In this document: in pieces, positions 1-7,788 of the stretch | Position numbering within the stretch: the stretch's first letter is position 1 | Layout: each line of letters opens with the position of its first letter | From: an uncultured Bacteroidales bacterium | GTDB taxonomy: Bacteria; Bacteroidota; Bacteroidia; Bacteroidales; Muribaculaceae | NCBI GenBank assembly: GCA_902793405.1 | Contig: CADBDH010000029.1 | Location: 1 to 38,880, forward strand | Direction: 5' to 3' | Length of the DNA: 38,880 bases | Made by a program: the position numbers and the translations under genes | The notes under the pieces: model-generated | The model's input: the letters and a program-made list of their open reading frames with translations, nothing else | Databases searched by the model: none | Told to the model about the DNA's origin: nothing

Positions 1-1194
1 GCTCACTTCGTGACCAACATGTTCATCCGTCCCCAGAACGAGGAAGAATTTGACCAGGAGCCCGACTTCACCGTTTACTGCGCCAGCAAGGCCAAGGTGG
101 ACAACTACAAGGAGCTGGGTCTGAACAGCGACACCGCCGTTGTCTTCAACGTGACCAGCAACGAGCAGGTTATCCTCAACACCTGGTACGGTGGTGAGAT
201 GAAGAAGGGTATGTTCTCGATGATGAACTACTTCCTGCCGCTGAAGGGTATTGCTGCCATGCACTGCTCGGCCAACTGCGACATGAACGGTGAGAACACC
301 GCCATCTTCTTCGGTCTGTCCGGCACCGGCAAGACCACCTTGAGCACCGACCCGAACCGCAAACTCATCGGCGACGACGAGCACGGCTGGGACGACAACG
401 GTATCTTCAACTTCGAGGGTGGTTGCTATGCCAAGGTCATCAACCTTGACAAGGATGCCGAGCCCGACATCTACAACGCCATCCACCGCGACGCTCTGCT
501 CGAGAACGTCACTGTTGACGCTAACGGCAAGATCGACTTCGCCGACAAGAGCGTGACCGAGAACACCCGCGTGAGCTACCCCATCTATCACATCAAGAAC
601 ATCGTGCGCCCCATCAGCCACGCTCCCGCTGCCAAGCAGGTGATCTTCTTGAGTGCTGATGCATTTGGCGTACTGCCTCCCGTATCGATTCTCGACTCGG
701 AGCAGACCAAGTACTACTTCCTGAGCGGCTTCACTGCTAAGCTCGCTGGTACCGAGCGTGGCATCACCGAGCCCACTCCCACCTTCAGTGCTTGCTTTGG
801 CCAGGCATTCCTGGAACTGCATCCCACGAAGTATGCCGAGGAGCTCGTGAAGCGTATGGAGGCCAGCGGTGCCAAGGCTTACTTGGTGAACACCGGTTGG
901 AACGGCACTGGCAAGCGCATCTCGATTCGCGACACCCGCGGTATCATCGATGCCATCCTGAACCACAGCATCGACAATGCGCCCACCAAGGTGATTCCTT
1001 ACTTCAACCTGACGGTTCCCACCGTGCTCGAGGGTGTTGACACCGGTATCCTTGATCCTCGCGACACCTATGCCGATGCCGCTGAGTGGGAAGTAAAGGC
1101 TAAGGATCTGGCAGGCCGCTTCATCAACAACTTCGTTAAGTACGAGGACAACGATGCAGGCAAGGCTCTCGTAGCCGCCGGTCCCCAGCTCTAA
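1..1194 (+). CDS. pckA: Phosphoenolpyruvate carboxykinase (ATP), 5'-truncated
   Basis: This is the C-terminal 397 codons of ATP-dependent PEP carboxykinase, which interconverts oxaloacetate plus ATP with PEP, CO2 and ADP in the cytoplasm. The reading frame is open from base 1 (Ala-His-Phe before the first Val), so the true start lies outside the window; the family is usually about 535-540 residues. The kinase P-loop [11 protein letters not shown] is encoded around 313-345, and the metal/nucleotide motif GDDEHGWDD around 370-396. The NMFIRP segment near the window edge is also typical of the family. The frame ends with TAA and is followed by a hairpin. In gut Bacteroidales this enzyme usually runs toward oxaloacetate for succinate fermentation; that is family knowledge, not visible here. 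Confidence 0.97.
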   Translation, partial: AHFVTNMFIRPQNEEEFDQEPDFTVYCASKAKVDNYKELGLNSDTAVVFNVTSNEQVILNTWYGGEMKKGMFSMMNYFLPLKGIAAMHCSANCDMNGENTAIFFGLSGTGKTTLSTDPNRKLIGDDEHGWDDNGIFNFEGGCYAKVINLDKDAEPDIYNAIHRDALLENVTVDANGKIDFADKSVTENTRVSYPIYHIKNIVRPISHAPAAKQVIFLSADAFGVLPPVSILDSEQTKYYFLSGFTAKLAGTERGITEPTPTFSACFGQAFLELHPTKYAEELVKRMEASGAKAYLVNTGWNGTGKRISIRDTRGIIDAILNHSIDNAPTKVIPYFNLTVPTVLEGVDTGILDPRDTYADAAEWEVKAKDLAGRFINNFVKYEDNDAGKALVAAGPQL

Positions 1195-1221
1195 GCATTA
1201 GGGAATAAATCTAGACTGTTC

Positions 1222-1255
1222 TCAGGGCGCTTTCTCATGGCAGAAGGCGCCCTGA
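1222..1255 (+). terminator. Hairpin terminator after pckA
   Basis: Arms TCAGGGCGCTTTC and GAAGGCGCCCTGA form a 13-bp stem with one G-T wobble around an 8-base loop, starting about 27 bases after the pckA stop. The T-tract that follows is weak (ATTCGTCAATTTGG), as is common in Bacteroidetes. Confidence 0.75.
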
Positions 1256-1282
1256 TTCGTCAATTTGGCCTTGCTGAAGAAA

Positions 1283-1332
1283 AAAAAGTTACATCGATGT
1301 AACTTACATTCATGTAACTTTTAGTATCTTTG
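1283..1332 (+). repeat. 50-bp promoter/palindrome repeat, copy 1
   Basis: This 50-base block is identical, base for base, to 2506-2555. It holds a perfect 16-bp palindrome GTTACATCGATGTAAC (1288-1303), then a second inverted repeat TTACAT-TC-ATGTAA, and ends in the promoter -7 box TATCTTTG (1325-1332). No clear TTTG -33 element is present; the palindromes occupy that position, which suggests an operator or activator site. The block lies 28 bases before the ATPase start codon. Confidence 0.9.
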
Positions 1333-1360
1333 CAGCCGATAACCAATAGTTATAAAGTAG

Positions 1361-2491
1361 ATGAAGGCACCATTTCAATTTGGATCGTTGGCCGAGAAAG
1401 AGAATTTTATCGACCGCGTTGAGGACAGGGCATTGCTCAAGCAGTTGCTTATGTCGGGTATTCATGTGATGCTCATTTCCCCCCGTCGTTGGGGAAAATC
1501 GTCGTTGGTTAAAGCTGTGGGCGAGGAGTTGATGGCTGAGAATAAAAACGTGCGCGTATGCTACATTGATGCTTTCAGCATCAGCACCGAGACCGAGTTT
1601 TACCGTGTGTTTGCCAGCCGCGTTATGTCGTGTGCTGCTTCACGCTTCAAGAAAGGTGTCGAGGAGATGAAGAAATTTCTCACTGGTGTTGTACCCCAAT
1701 TGGTTATTCGGGACAAAGTGACAGAATTCGTTACCTTCGACGTGCGTTTTCAACCCCAAGAAAAAGACAAACTGGAAATCCTGGAGTTACCAGAGAAAAT
1801 CGCCATGGCCAAGGGACTGAGAATCATCGTGTGCATCGATGAGTTCCAGCAGTTGGCCAACATCCCGCAATACCCCGACATGGAGGGCAAAATGCGCTCG
1901 GTGTGGCAACAACAACACAATGTGTCTTACTGCTTGTATGGCAGCAAGCGCCACATGATGACAGAGATTTTTAATGATTCTGCAAAACCGTTCTATCGTT
2001 TCGGACAAGTCATCTGGCTCAAGAAAATCGAGGAGCGTTATTGGGTAGAATTTATTGTTAATGCTTTTGAACGCACAGGCAAAAGCATCTCGATTGAGTT
2101 TGCCAAGCGCATTTGCGACATCACCCAATGCCACTCGTGGTATGTACAACAGTTGAGTTTCTTCATTTGGAACTCCACCGATGACGAGGTGACCGAGGAA
2201 ATCTTCAACCGATCGTTGCAACGCTTGATAGACACCAATGCACCGATGTTCCAAAATGACGTTGAACAGCTCACTGCCAGCCAAAAAGCCATGCTTCGGG
2301 CCGTGAACGATAGCAGATACCAGTTTGCTGCCGACGAGACCAAGCGGTTGTACACCATGGGCAATGCCAATACCATCGCTCGCAACAAGCGCATCCTTCA
2401 AGACAAGGATTATATTGAGCAACGAGGTCAGCGGTTTGACTTTGTGGACCCGATTTTCCAACTGTGGTTCAATCAAGAATATAATAACTAA
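1361..2491 (+). CDS. AAA+ ATPase with C-terminal winged-helix-like region
   Basis: A 376-residue P-loop ATPase of the prokaryotic AAA+/STAND-like group (PF01637/AAA_14-like). Walker A is ISPRRWGKSS at residues 39-48 and Walker B is IIVCIDE at 155-161. The residues around 310-372 (QKAMLRAV, NTIARNKRILQDKDYI, FDFVDPIFQLWF) resemble the winged-helix domain that closes this family. No signal peptide or membrane segment is seen. The family is common and often multicopy in Bacteroidetes, and its cellular role is mostly unknown. The ATG at 1361 follows TATCTTTG by 28 bases and no Shine-Dalgarno is visible. The gene is flanked on both sides by an identical 50-bp repeat, which hints that gene plus promoter may have moved or been duplicated as a unit. 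Function is not assigned beyond ATPase. Confidence 0.88.
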   Translation: MKAPFQFGSLAEKENFIDRVEDRALLKQLLMSGIHVMLISPRRWGKSSLVKAVGEELMAENKNVRVCYIDAFSISTETEFYRVFASRVMSCAASRFKKGVEEMKKFLTGVVPQLVIRDKVTEFVTFDVRFQPQEKDKLEILELPEKIAMAKGLRIIVCIDEFQQLANIPQYPDMEGKMRSVWQQQHNVSYCLYGSKRHMMTEIFNDSAKPFYRFGQVIWLKKIEERYWVEFIVNAFERTGKSISIEFAKRICDITQCHSWYVQQLSFFIWNSTDDEVTEEIFNRSLQRLIDTNAPMFQNDVEQLTASQKAMLRAVNDSRYQFAADETKRLYTMGNANTIARNKRILQDKDYIEQRGQRFDFVDPIFQLWFNQEYNN

Positions 2492-2505
2492 AATTATCTA
2501 ACCTC

Positions 2506-2555
2506 AAAAAGTTACATCGATGTAACTTACATTCATGTAACTTTTAGTATCTTTG
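2506..2555 (+). repeat. 50-bp promoter/palindrome repeat, copy 2
   Basis: Perfect second copy of 1283-1332, starting 14 bases after the ATPase stop. It carries the same GTTACATCGATGTAAC palindrome (2511-2526), the second inverted repeat and TATCTTTG (2548-2555). Here the box ends only 8 bases before the ATG of the glycosyltransferase, so transcription would start almost at the start codon. Confidence 0.9.
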
Positions 2556-2563
2556 TGATTGTG

Positions 2564-3802
2564 ATGCGAGTACTGATTGTCAATACGTCCGAGCGGACGG
2601 GTGGGGCAGCGATTGCCGCCAACCGCCTGCTGCATGCCTTGAACAACAATGGCGTGGAGGCACGTATGCTCGTGCGTGACCGCAAGACCAGTGCACCTGA
2701 TGTGGTCAACATTCCCCAGTCATGGAAACTCAAAGCCAAGTTCCTGTGGGAGCGTGGCGTCATTTGGCTCGCCAACGGCCTGCGCAGGGAGGGCATTTTT
2801 CAGGTGGATATTGCCAATGCGGGTACCGACATCACTGCGATGGACGAGTTCAAGCAGGCCGATGTCATCCATCTGCACTGGGTCAACCAGGGTTTCCTGT
2901 CCTTAAGCAACCTGGAACGCATCCTTGCCAGTGGCAAGCCGGTTGTGGTGACCTTGCACGACCAGTGGTATTTCACGGGCATTTGCCACTACTCGAGCGA
3001 GTGCGAGAAGTACAAGTCACAGTGCGACCACTGCCCGATGCTCAAAGGCAAGTGTGACCTGGCGCGGCGCGTGTTTGACCGCAAGCGGGCCATGTATGAG
3101 GGCCACAACATCACCTTTGTGGGCTGCAGCCGCTGGATGGCCGACCTGGCACGCCAGAGCAGCCTGACGCAAGGCCACCTGGTCACCAACATCCCCAACG
3201 CCATCGATACCGATGTGTTCAAGCCGATGGACAAGGTTGCCGCCCGTCAGCGCCACAATCTGCCGATAGACAAAAAGCTGCTCCTCTTCGGTGCCCAGCG
3301 CATTACCGACAAGCGCAAGGGCTTCCGTTACCTGGCCGAAGCTTGCGAGCACATCAGTATGCATCATTCTACTCTGCCTGATAATCTTGGTGTTATCGTG
3401 CTCGGCGGTGATGCCGAGAGTGTCAAGGAAACGCTCTCCCTGCCCGTTTATACGGTCAACTACTTGAGTAATGAAACGGAAATAGCCCAACTGTATAGTG
3501 CAGCCGATCTGTTCGTTACCCCGTCGTTGCAGGACAACCTGCCCAACACCATCGTCGAGGCCATGGCATGCGGCGTGCCCTGTGTGGGCTTCAACGTGGG
3601 CGGCATACCCGAAATGATCAGCCACAAGCAGGATGGTTATATCGCTGACTATTGCGACAGCATTGATTTTGCACAGGGTATCGCCTGGTGCCTCGCCGAC
3701 AGCCGCTATGCCGACTTGAGCCGTGCTGCCCGAGACAATGCCTTAACCACCTACGGCGAACGCGCTGTCGCCCACCGCTATCTAGAGGTATATCAAGGGT
3801 AA
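2564..3802 (+). CDS. Glycosyltransferase family 4 (GT-B fold)
   Basis: A 412-residue cytoplasmic, probably membrane-associated glycosyltransferase that would move a sugar from a nucleotide donor onto a glycan or lipid acceptor; donor and acceptor cannot be read here. The N-terminus MRVLIVNTSERTGGAA is a GT-B Rossmann start. The block TLHDQWYFTGICHYSSECE followed by CDHCPML is typical of a GT4 subgroup acting in surface polysaccharide synthesis. The donor-site EX7E motif lies in NTIVEAMACGVPCVGFNVGG near the C-terminus. I prefer ATG at 2564: in-frame GTG codons at 2555 and 2561 overlap or touch the -7 box. No other polysaccharide genes adjoin it. A strong hairpin follows at 3882-3905. Confidence 0.9.
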   Translation: MRVLIVNTSERTGGAAIAANRLLHALNNNGVEARMLVRDRKTSAPDVVNIPQSWKLKAKFLWERGVIWLANGLRREGIFQVDIANAGTDITAMDEFKQADVIHLHWVNQGFLSLSNLERILASGKPVVVTLHDQWYFTGICHYSSECEKYKSQCDHCPMLKGKCDLARRVFDRKRAMYEGHNITFVGCSRWMADLARQSSLTQGHLVTNIPNAIDTDVFKPMDKVAARQRHNLPIDKKLLLFGAQRITDKRKGFRYLAEACEHISMHHSTLPDNLGVIVLGGDAESVKETLSLPVYTVNYLSNETEIAQLYSAADLFVTPSLQDNLPNTIVEAMACGVPCVGFNVGGIPEMISHKQDGYIADYCDSIDFAQGIAWCLADSRYADLSRAARDNALTTYGERAVAHRYLEVYQG

Positions 3803-3881
3803 TGCGTTGTCAGTATCATAAAAATTGACCTGAGCGTGAGTCGCCAGATGGGCTGTTCCAGTTAACTTGTTGGAATAAGAA

Positions 3882-3905
3882 AAAGGGGGAACAAGATCCC
3901 CCTTT
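3882..3905. terminator. Bidirectional terminator between convergent genes
   Basis: A 9-bp stem AAAGGGGGA / TCCCCCTTT with loop ACAAGA. AT-rich sequence lies on both sides, so it can serve both the glycosyltransferase (plus) and the DUF6440 gene (minus). Confidence 0.85.
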
Positions 3906-3937
3906 ATATTTAATTAATTCTACCTTAGTTTATATTG

Positions 3938-4132
3938 TTAATCGACCACGATATTCTTGGTTACGATAGGCTTCCCGTTTTCATCGATTAAAGGTGTTAA
4001 GCCAGAACCCTCACCAAAGGACACAAATAGATAATTCACTCCAGTTTGGGTATCGACAAGTACAGCAGCCTGTCTCATTATGCCATTCAGTTCGATGTCA
4101 TTCCAAACAAATCTTTTCAATTTCTTGCTCAT
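3938..4132 (-). CDS. DUF6440-like small protein
   Basis: A 64-residue protein with no signal peptide or membrane segment. The pattern AVLVDTQTGVNYLFVSFGEGSGLTPLIDENGKPIV matches the small DUF6440-type beta-rich family (VDxxTGVxYL, then GGLTPLxDxxGKP) known mainly from Firmicutes and phage-related contexts. Function is unknown. It lies 80 bases downstream of the two phosphatase genes on the same strand and could be read through from them; I saw no TAnnTTTG box immediately upstream. Its base composition is noticeably more AT-rich than its neighbours, which would fit acquisition from elsewhere but is weak evidence. The terminator at 3882-3905 follows. Confidence 0.7.
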   Translation of the reverse strand: MSKKLKRFVWNDIELNGIMRQAAVLVDTQTGVNYLFVSFGEGSGLTPLIDENGKPIVTKNIVVD

Positions 4133-4212
4133 TGTCTTATCTAGTTGTTTTTAACAGTATTCCGAACAAATTTGCGCTGTTTGAAAATGCTTCATTCACT
4201 GTTGTCCGTATT

Positions 4213-5535
4213 TCAATTCACTCTCCAGTCGATGGGGGTGGCGAGTTTTTGGTCGTAGTAGTGGCGGAGGTCGGTCCAGCGGTAGTAGGGGCCGTTGACG
4301 GGCTGGACGGGGAGCAGGGCCTCGTGCTCGTTGAGGAGCACTTTGACCAGGATGTCGTCGGCCTTATTGCCTTGGGTGCCGGTGGGGCGGTAGAAGACCA
4401 TCTGGATGTTGCAGGCCTTGGGGATGGTGTTGTAATCCTGCCAGTGCTCGTGCAGGGTTTCCAGGTCGTCGCAGCTGTAATTGACGCTGTCGAGCTCCAT
4501 GAGGCAGGCCAGGGGCAGCACGCAGGTCTCGTGGCCGAAGCGCAGCGAGGCTCCGCGCTCACCGGTGGCGATGGCATCGTCGGCCTTCTCAATCATGTCG
4601 CGCAGCAGGGCGCGCTCGATAAAGGGCATGCGGTTGCCGTTCTGGGGCGCGTTGGCCCAGTGGATGTACCAGTAGATGTTCTTGAGTCGCCACAGCTCGA
4701 AGATCTCGTTGTTGCTGAAGTAGTGGTACAGGTTGATGTCGTCAAAGAATTCGTGTCCCTGCAGCGAGCCTGCCACGTCAAACACGTCGCGCATGAGTTG
4801 GCGTCCGTCCAGGTTGGCTGCTGCCCAAGCGGTGTCGTTGACCAGCTGGGCAATGAAGCGCTTGGGGTTCAGATGCTTGTCATACATCCCGTTGGAGATG
4901 GGATCCACGCTCTTGCGCAGGTCGTTGGCCAGGGTGTCCTCGCCGTAGCCCCAGCCCATGTAGTACATGTCGTGGTAGCTGGCGTCGGTGGTGATGCGCA
5001 GGGCGGGGTTGAGTGAACGCAGTCGCATGGTCTCGTTCTGCATCGACAGGATGCAGCGGATGATGACGGTCGAACGGGCGTCGATGCGTGCATCGCCGGC
5101 AAACACATTGGGGAAGTTGTCGAACATGCGCTGGGCGATTTCCTGATGCTGGATGGCGCCCTCGTCGCTCAGGTCACCCGCGCGATTGCGTGAGTTCTCA
5201 TAGACCGTATTGAGCTGGCGCAGCAGCAATTCGCCCTGCAAGTTGAGCATACCGGCTGCCTTGGCCTTGTTGAGCTCCTGACAGGGGCGCTCATAGTACT
5301 TGGCGTTGGTGAGCCAACGGCTGCCGTGACGGCCATAGTGGTCGATGTAGAAGGGCTCATAGCCCACCGGAGCAGCGGTGAGTTCAGGCACTTTCACATC
5401 GGTGCCGTAGGGGTAGGCGTAGTGGTTGCTGGCCGAGCGGTCGAAGTTGCCCAAGACCTGTTTCTTGGGGGTGGCGGCGCTCAGAGTCATGCCGACCAGG
5501 GCCACCAGTATAAAGAATGAGCTGAGGTGTTTCAT
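4213..5535 (-). CDS. Secreted histidine acid phosphatase family protein (MINPP/phytase-like), copy 1
   Basis: A 440-residue exported phosphatase of the histidine phosphatase clan, branch 2. An N-terminal signal peptide (MKHLSSFFILVALVGMTLSA) precedes the domain. The phosphohistidine motif RHGSR is at residues 69-73 within DHYGRHGSRWL, and the distal proton-donor pair His335-Glu336 lies in SLRFGHETCVLPL, as in MINPP-type enzymes (HE rather than HD). Likely substrates are inositol polyphosphates or other phosphomonoesters in the periplasm or outside the cell, but the sequence alone does not settle this. It overlaps the upstream paralogue by 4 bases (ATGA), showing translational coupling. The two proteins align along their whole length, so this is a tandem duplication. 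No clear terminator follows. Confidence 0.88.
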   Translation of the reverse strand: MKHLSSFFILVALVGMTLSAATPKKQVLGNFDRSASNHYAYPYGTDVKVPELTAAPVGYEPFYIDHYGRHGSRWLTNAKYYERPCQELNKAKAAGMLNLQGELLLRQLNTVYENSRNRAGDLSDEGAIQHQEIAQRMFDNFPNVFAGDARIDARSTVIIRCILSMQNETMRLRSLNPALRITTDASYHDMYYMGWGYGEDTLANDLRKSVDPISNGMYDKHLNPKRFIAQLVNDTAWAAANLDGRQLMRDVFDVAGSLQGHEFFDDINLYHYFSNNEIFELWRLKNIYWYIHWANAPQNGNRMPFIERALLRDMIEKADDAIATGERGASLRFGHETCVLPLACLMELDSVNYSCDDLETLHEHWQDYNTIPKACNIQMVFYRPTGTQGNKADDILVKVLLNEHEALLPVQPVNGPYYRWTDLRHYYDQKLATPIDWRVN

Positions 5536-6830
5536 TTCGGTTGTGTGATGATGGGCTGGCGTGAGAGTTTATCGATGAAGTAGTCGCGCACGTCGCTCCA
5601 GTGATAGTAAGGAGCGACATCGGTCTGGACGGGTAGGGTGGCCTCGCGCTCGTTCAGGAGCGGCAACATCAGGATGTCGTCGCTGCCTGCCTTGCGGAAG
5701 TAGATGAACTGGATGTTGGCTGCCATGGGGAAGATCTTGTAGGTCTGCCAGTACTTGTCCAGATTTTCCAGGTCGGTTGTCTGGTAGTCGGCACCGTTCA
5801 GGCCCATCAGGCAGCACAGCGGCAGCACCACGCTCTCGTGCCCGAAGCGCAGCGACGCGCCAGGCGCGGGGTCGTCAGTCGTGGTGGCGCGGTCGGCATC
5901 CTGGATGAAATTCCTGAGCAGGTTGGCCTCCATGTAATCGACGCGGCATTGCGTGAGCGGCGTCTCGGCCGAGTTGGTGTACCAATAGGCGTTGTTATAG
6001 CGCCACACGCTGTAGATGTCGTCGGCGCTGAAGATGTCGTACAGGTTGACGTTCTCGAACTGGTGGTGGCTCTGCATGTTGCCAACTACCTCCATCAGGT
6101 AGAGCATCATAGTGCGGGCATCATCGATGCTGTCCCTAGCGAACTTTTGGTCACTGAACAGTTTCTTCAGCATGCCCTTGGGGTTGAGCCACTTGTTGAA
6201 GCACTCGTTGCGTTTTTCGGACATGGTAGAACGCAGTTTCCTGGCTACACTGTCGCTGTAGTTCATGTAGTACATGGTCGCCTGGCTGGCATCGGTGGTG
6301 ATTTTCAGGCGCGGATTGAGCGAGGCGAGCACATCGACCTCGTTTTGCATCGACAGGATGCAGCGGATGACCACCGTCGAGCGGGCCACCACGGGAGCGC
6401 CATCCTTGAACACCTGCGGGAAGTTCTGGAACATGCGCCGTGCGATGCCCTGATGCTGCTCGGCGCCGATGTCGCTGAGTTCGCCCAGACGGCCCTTGCT
6501 GGCCTCATGCACCTGTCGCAGCACGTCAAGCACCTCCTGTCCGCGGCGGGTGAGTTTGCCGTAGCGTTCACCTTTCTCGAGCATCTGCAGGGGGTAGGTG
6601 TATTTCTTCTCCTGGATGAGCCAGCGGCTGCCGTGACGGCCGTAGTGGTTGATGAAAAACGGCTCATAGCCCTCGGGCGCTGGCGTCAGTGCCGGGAAAC
6701 CCGTAGTGGGGTAGGCCTGGTAATTGTTGGCACTCAACTTGGGGTTGGCCTTGAAGTCCTCTCGCACTCCGGCGGTCAGGGTCAGCAGACTGACCAGTGC
6801 AATAGCGACAAAGCAAAATATTCGTCTCAT
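5532..6830 (-). CDS. Secreted histidine acid phosphatase family protein (MINPP/phytase-like), copy 2
   Basis: A 432-residue paralogue of the gene just downstream, and first in the operon. The signal peptide is MRRIFCFVAIALVSLLTLTAG. The phosphate-binding RHGSR is at residues 65-69 (NHYGRHGSRWL), and His331-Glu332 in SLRFGHESVVLPL supplies the distal catalytic pair. Shared blocks with copy 1 include GYEPFFINHYGRHGSRWL, STVVIRCILSMQNE and KITTDAS. Loop regions differ, so the two may differ in substrate preference (inference). A -7 box TATCTTTG on the minus strand is at 6863-6870, giving a leader of roughly 30 bases. Alternative reading: a phosphatase of unknown substrate rather than a phytase. 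Confidence 0.88.
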   Translation of the reverse strand: MRRIFCFVAIALVSLLTLTAGVREDFKANPKLSANNYQAYPTTGFPALTPAPEGYEPFFINHYGRHGSRWLIQEKKYTYPLQMLEKGERYGKLTRRGQEVLDVLRQVHEASKGRLGELSDIGAEQHQGIARRMFQNFPQVFKDGAPVVARSTVVIRCILSMQNEVDVLASLNPRLKITTDASQATMYYMNYSDSVARKLRSTMSEKRNECFNKWLNPKGMLKKLFSDQKFARDSIDDARTMMLYLMEVVGNMQSHHQFENVNLYDIFSADDIYSVWRYNNAYWYTNSAETPLTQCRVDYMEANLLRNFIQDADRATTTDDPAPGASLRFGHESVVLPLCCLMGLNGADYQTTDLENLDKYWQTYKIFPMAANIQFIYFRKAGSDDILMLPLLNEREATLPVQTDVAPYYHWSDVRDYFIDKLSRQPIITQPK

Positions 6831-6862
6831 GTCAGATTGTTTGTTAATAGGGTTTGATGCTG

Positions 6863-6870
6863 CAAAGATA
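6863..6870 (-). promoter_or_regulatory. Promoter -7 box for the phosphatase operon
   Basis: Minus-strand TATCTTTG, matching the Bacteroidetes TAnnTTTG consensus, 32 bases before the ATG at 6830. No good TTTG -33 element is seen; the heptad-type repeat CTAGTCCCTAG abuts the upstream side. Confidence 0.6.
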
Positions 6871-6879
6871 CGAAAAGTA

Positions 6880-7115
6880 TTTAGTTTCTAGTCCCTAGTC
6901 CCTAGTTTTTAGCTGGCATCTGCATCCTTGGGCCTCACGCTAAGGCGCAAAGACGCTATGTTTTTCAAACAACTTAAACAAATAACGGGTTAAACAACAA
7001 GTACAACTTTTTTTGTTTGGGCATCCGCGTCCTTAGCCTCACGATAAGACGCTCAGTCGCTAAGATTTTAATGGTCTGCGAATTAAACGAATTATCCTAA
7101 TTGGCATCCGCGCTG
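6880..7115. repeat. Intergenic repeat mosaic 1
   Basis: No gene is seen here. The stretch starts with heptad units (CTAGTCC, CTAGTCC, CTAGTTT; 6889-6909). It continues with GGCATCTGCATCC, a block GGCCTCACGCTAAGGCG, and an A/C-rich block 6960-7014 that is 54/55 identical to the reverse complement of 26209-26263. Then come GGCATCCGCGTCC (7020-7032) and GGCATCCGCGC (7102-7112). The same words recur in the other long gaps of this window. Confidence 0.75.
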
Positions 7116-7182
7116 GTTGGGTTGCTGTGGCTGGACGACGAGAATAAATGATGAGTGTTCTCGCTTAATCGGAATTTTGCAG

Positions 7183-7190
7183 TACCTTTG
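7183..7190 (+). promoter_or_regulatory. Promoter -7 box for the LOG-family operon
   Basis: TACCTTTG ends 5 bases before the ATG at 7196 (TACCTTTGCAGCCATG). The predicted transcript would be leaderless or nearly so. Confidence 0.7.
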
Positions 7191-7195
7191 CAGCC

Positions 7196-7777
7196 ATGAA
7201 ACGAGAGATTAGAGGCAACGTTTGTGTGTTTGCCGCTTCGAGTGCCAACATTGAGTCCCGCTATCTGGCCGATGCCCATGAGCTGGGAACGTTGCTGGCA
7301 CGGGGCGGCTGGCGCTGTGTGAACGGCGGTGGCGCCGTGGGCCTGATGGGTGCCGTGACCGACGGCACGCTCGATGCCGGTGGCGAGGTCACAGGAGTGA
7401 TTCCCAAGTTCATGGTGGACAACGGGTGGTGCTATGACCGCCTGCAGGACGTCATTGTCACTGTCGATATGCACCAGCGCAAACAAATGATGAGCGACAT
7501 GGCCGATGCCGTGATCGCCCTGCCTGGCGGTGTGGGCACGCTCGAGGAACTGCTCGAGACGCTCACCTGGCGCCAATTGGGGCTGGTCAAGGTGCCTGTC
7601 ATCATCCTGAACACGCTGGGCTACTATGACGCCTTGCTGTCGATGTTGTCCCATGCCATCGACGAGGGCTTCATGAAGACCTCACACAGCCAGTTGTGGC
7701 AGGTGGCCGCTACGCCTGCCGAGGCGGTCCGTCTGCTCGATGAGAACCGTCCTGTCCAGTTTGAGTCCAAATACTGA
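7196..7777 (+). CDS. LOG family protein (TIGR00730), nucleotide 5'-monophosphate phosphoribohydrolase-like
   Basis: A 193-residue Rossmann-fold protein of the LOG (lonely guy) family, which cleaves nucleoside 5'-monophosphates, classically cytokinin ribotides, into base and ribose 5-phosphate. The family signature PGGVGTLEE is at residues 110-118 and supplies the catalytic Glu and phosphate site; the upstream GGGAVGLMGAV block and MHQRKQMM are also characteristic. In bacteria the physiological substrate is often AMP or is uncertain. It is first in an apparent operon with a DUF4271 protein (11-base gap) and hemD. The start at 7196 directly follows a TACCTTTG promoter box. Length is normal for the family. 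Confidence 0.92.
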   Translation: MKREIRGNVCVFAASSANIESRYLADAHELGTLLARGGWRCVNGGGAVGLMGAVTDGTLDAGGEVTGVIPKFMVDNGWCYDRLQDVIVTVDMHQRKQMMSDMADAVIALPGGVGTLEELLETLTWRQLGLVKVPVIILNTLGYYDALLSMLSHAIDEGFMKTSHSQLWQVAATPAEAVRLLDENRPVQFESKY

Positions 7778-7788
7778 TACCGACTGCC

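Noticed and set aside
1283-2555. Insertion sequence or transposon around the AAA+ ATPase
   Set aside because: The flanks are direct, not inverted, repeats that contain promoters, and there is no transposase or target-site duplication. I kept it only as a possible cassette.
2555-2563. GTG start at 2555 for the glycosyltransferase
   Set aside because: That G is the last base of the TATCTTTG promoter box, and the family N-terminus aligns with the ATG at 2564.
3994-5016. Long plus-strand open frame (340 codons) opposite the phosphatase gene
   Set aside because: It is the antisense of a clear histidine acid phosphatase, is Val/Gly-rich and matches no family; it arises from GC-rich codon use on the other strand.
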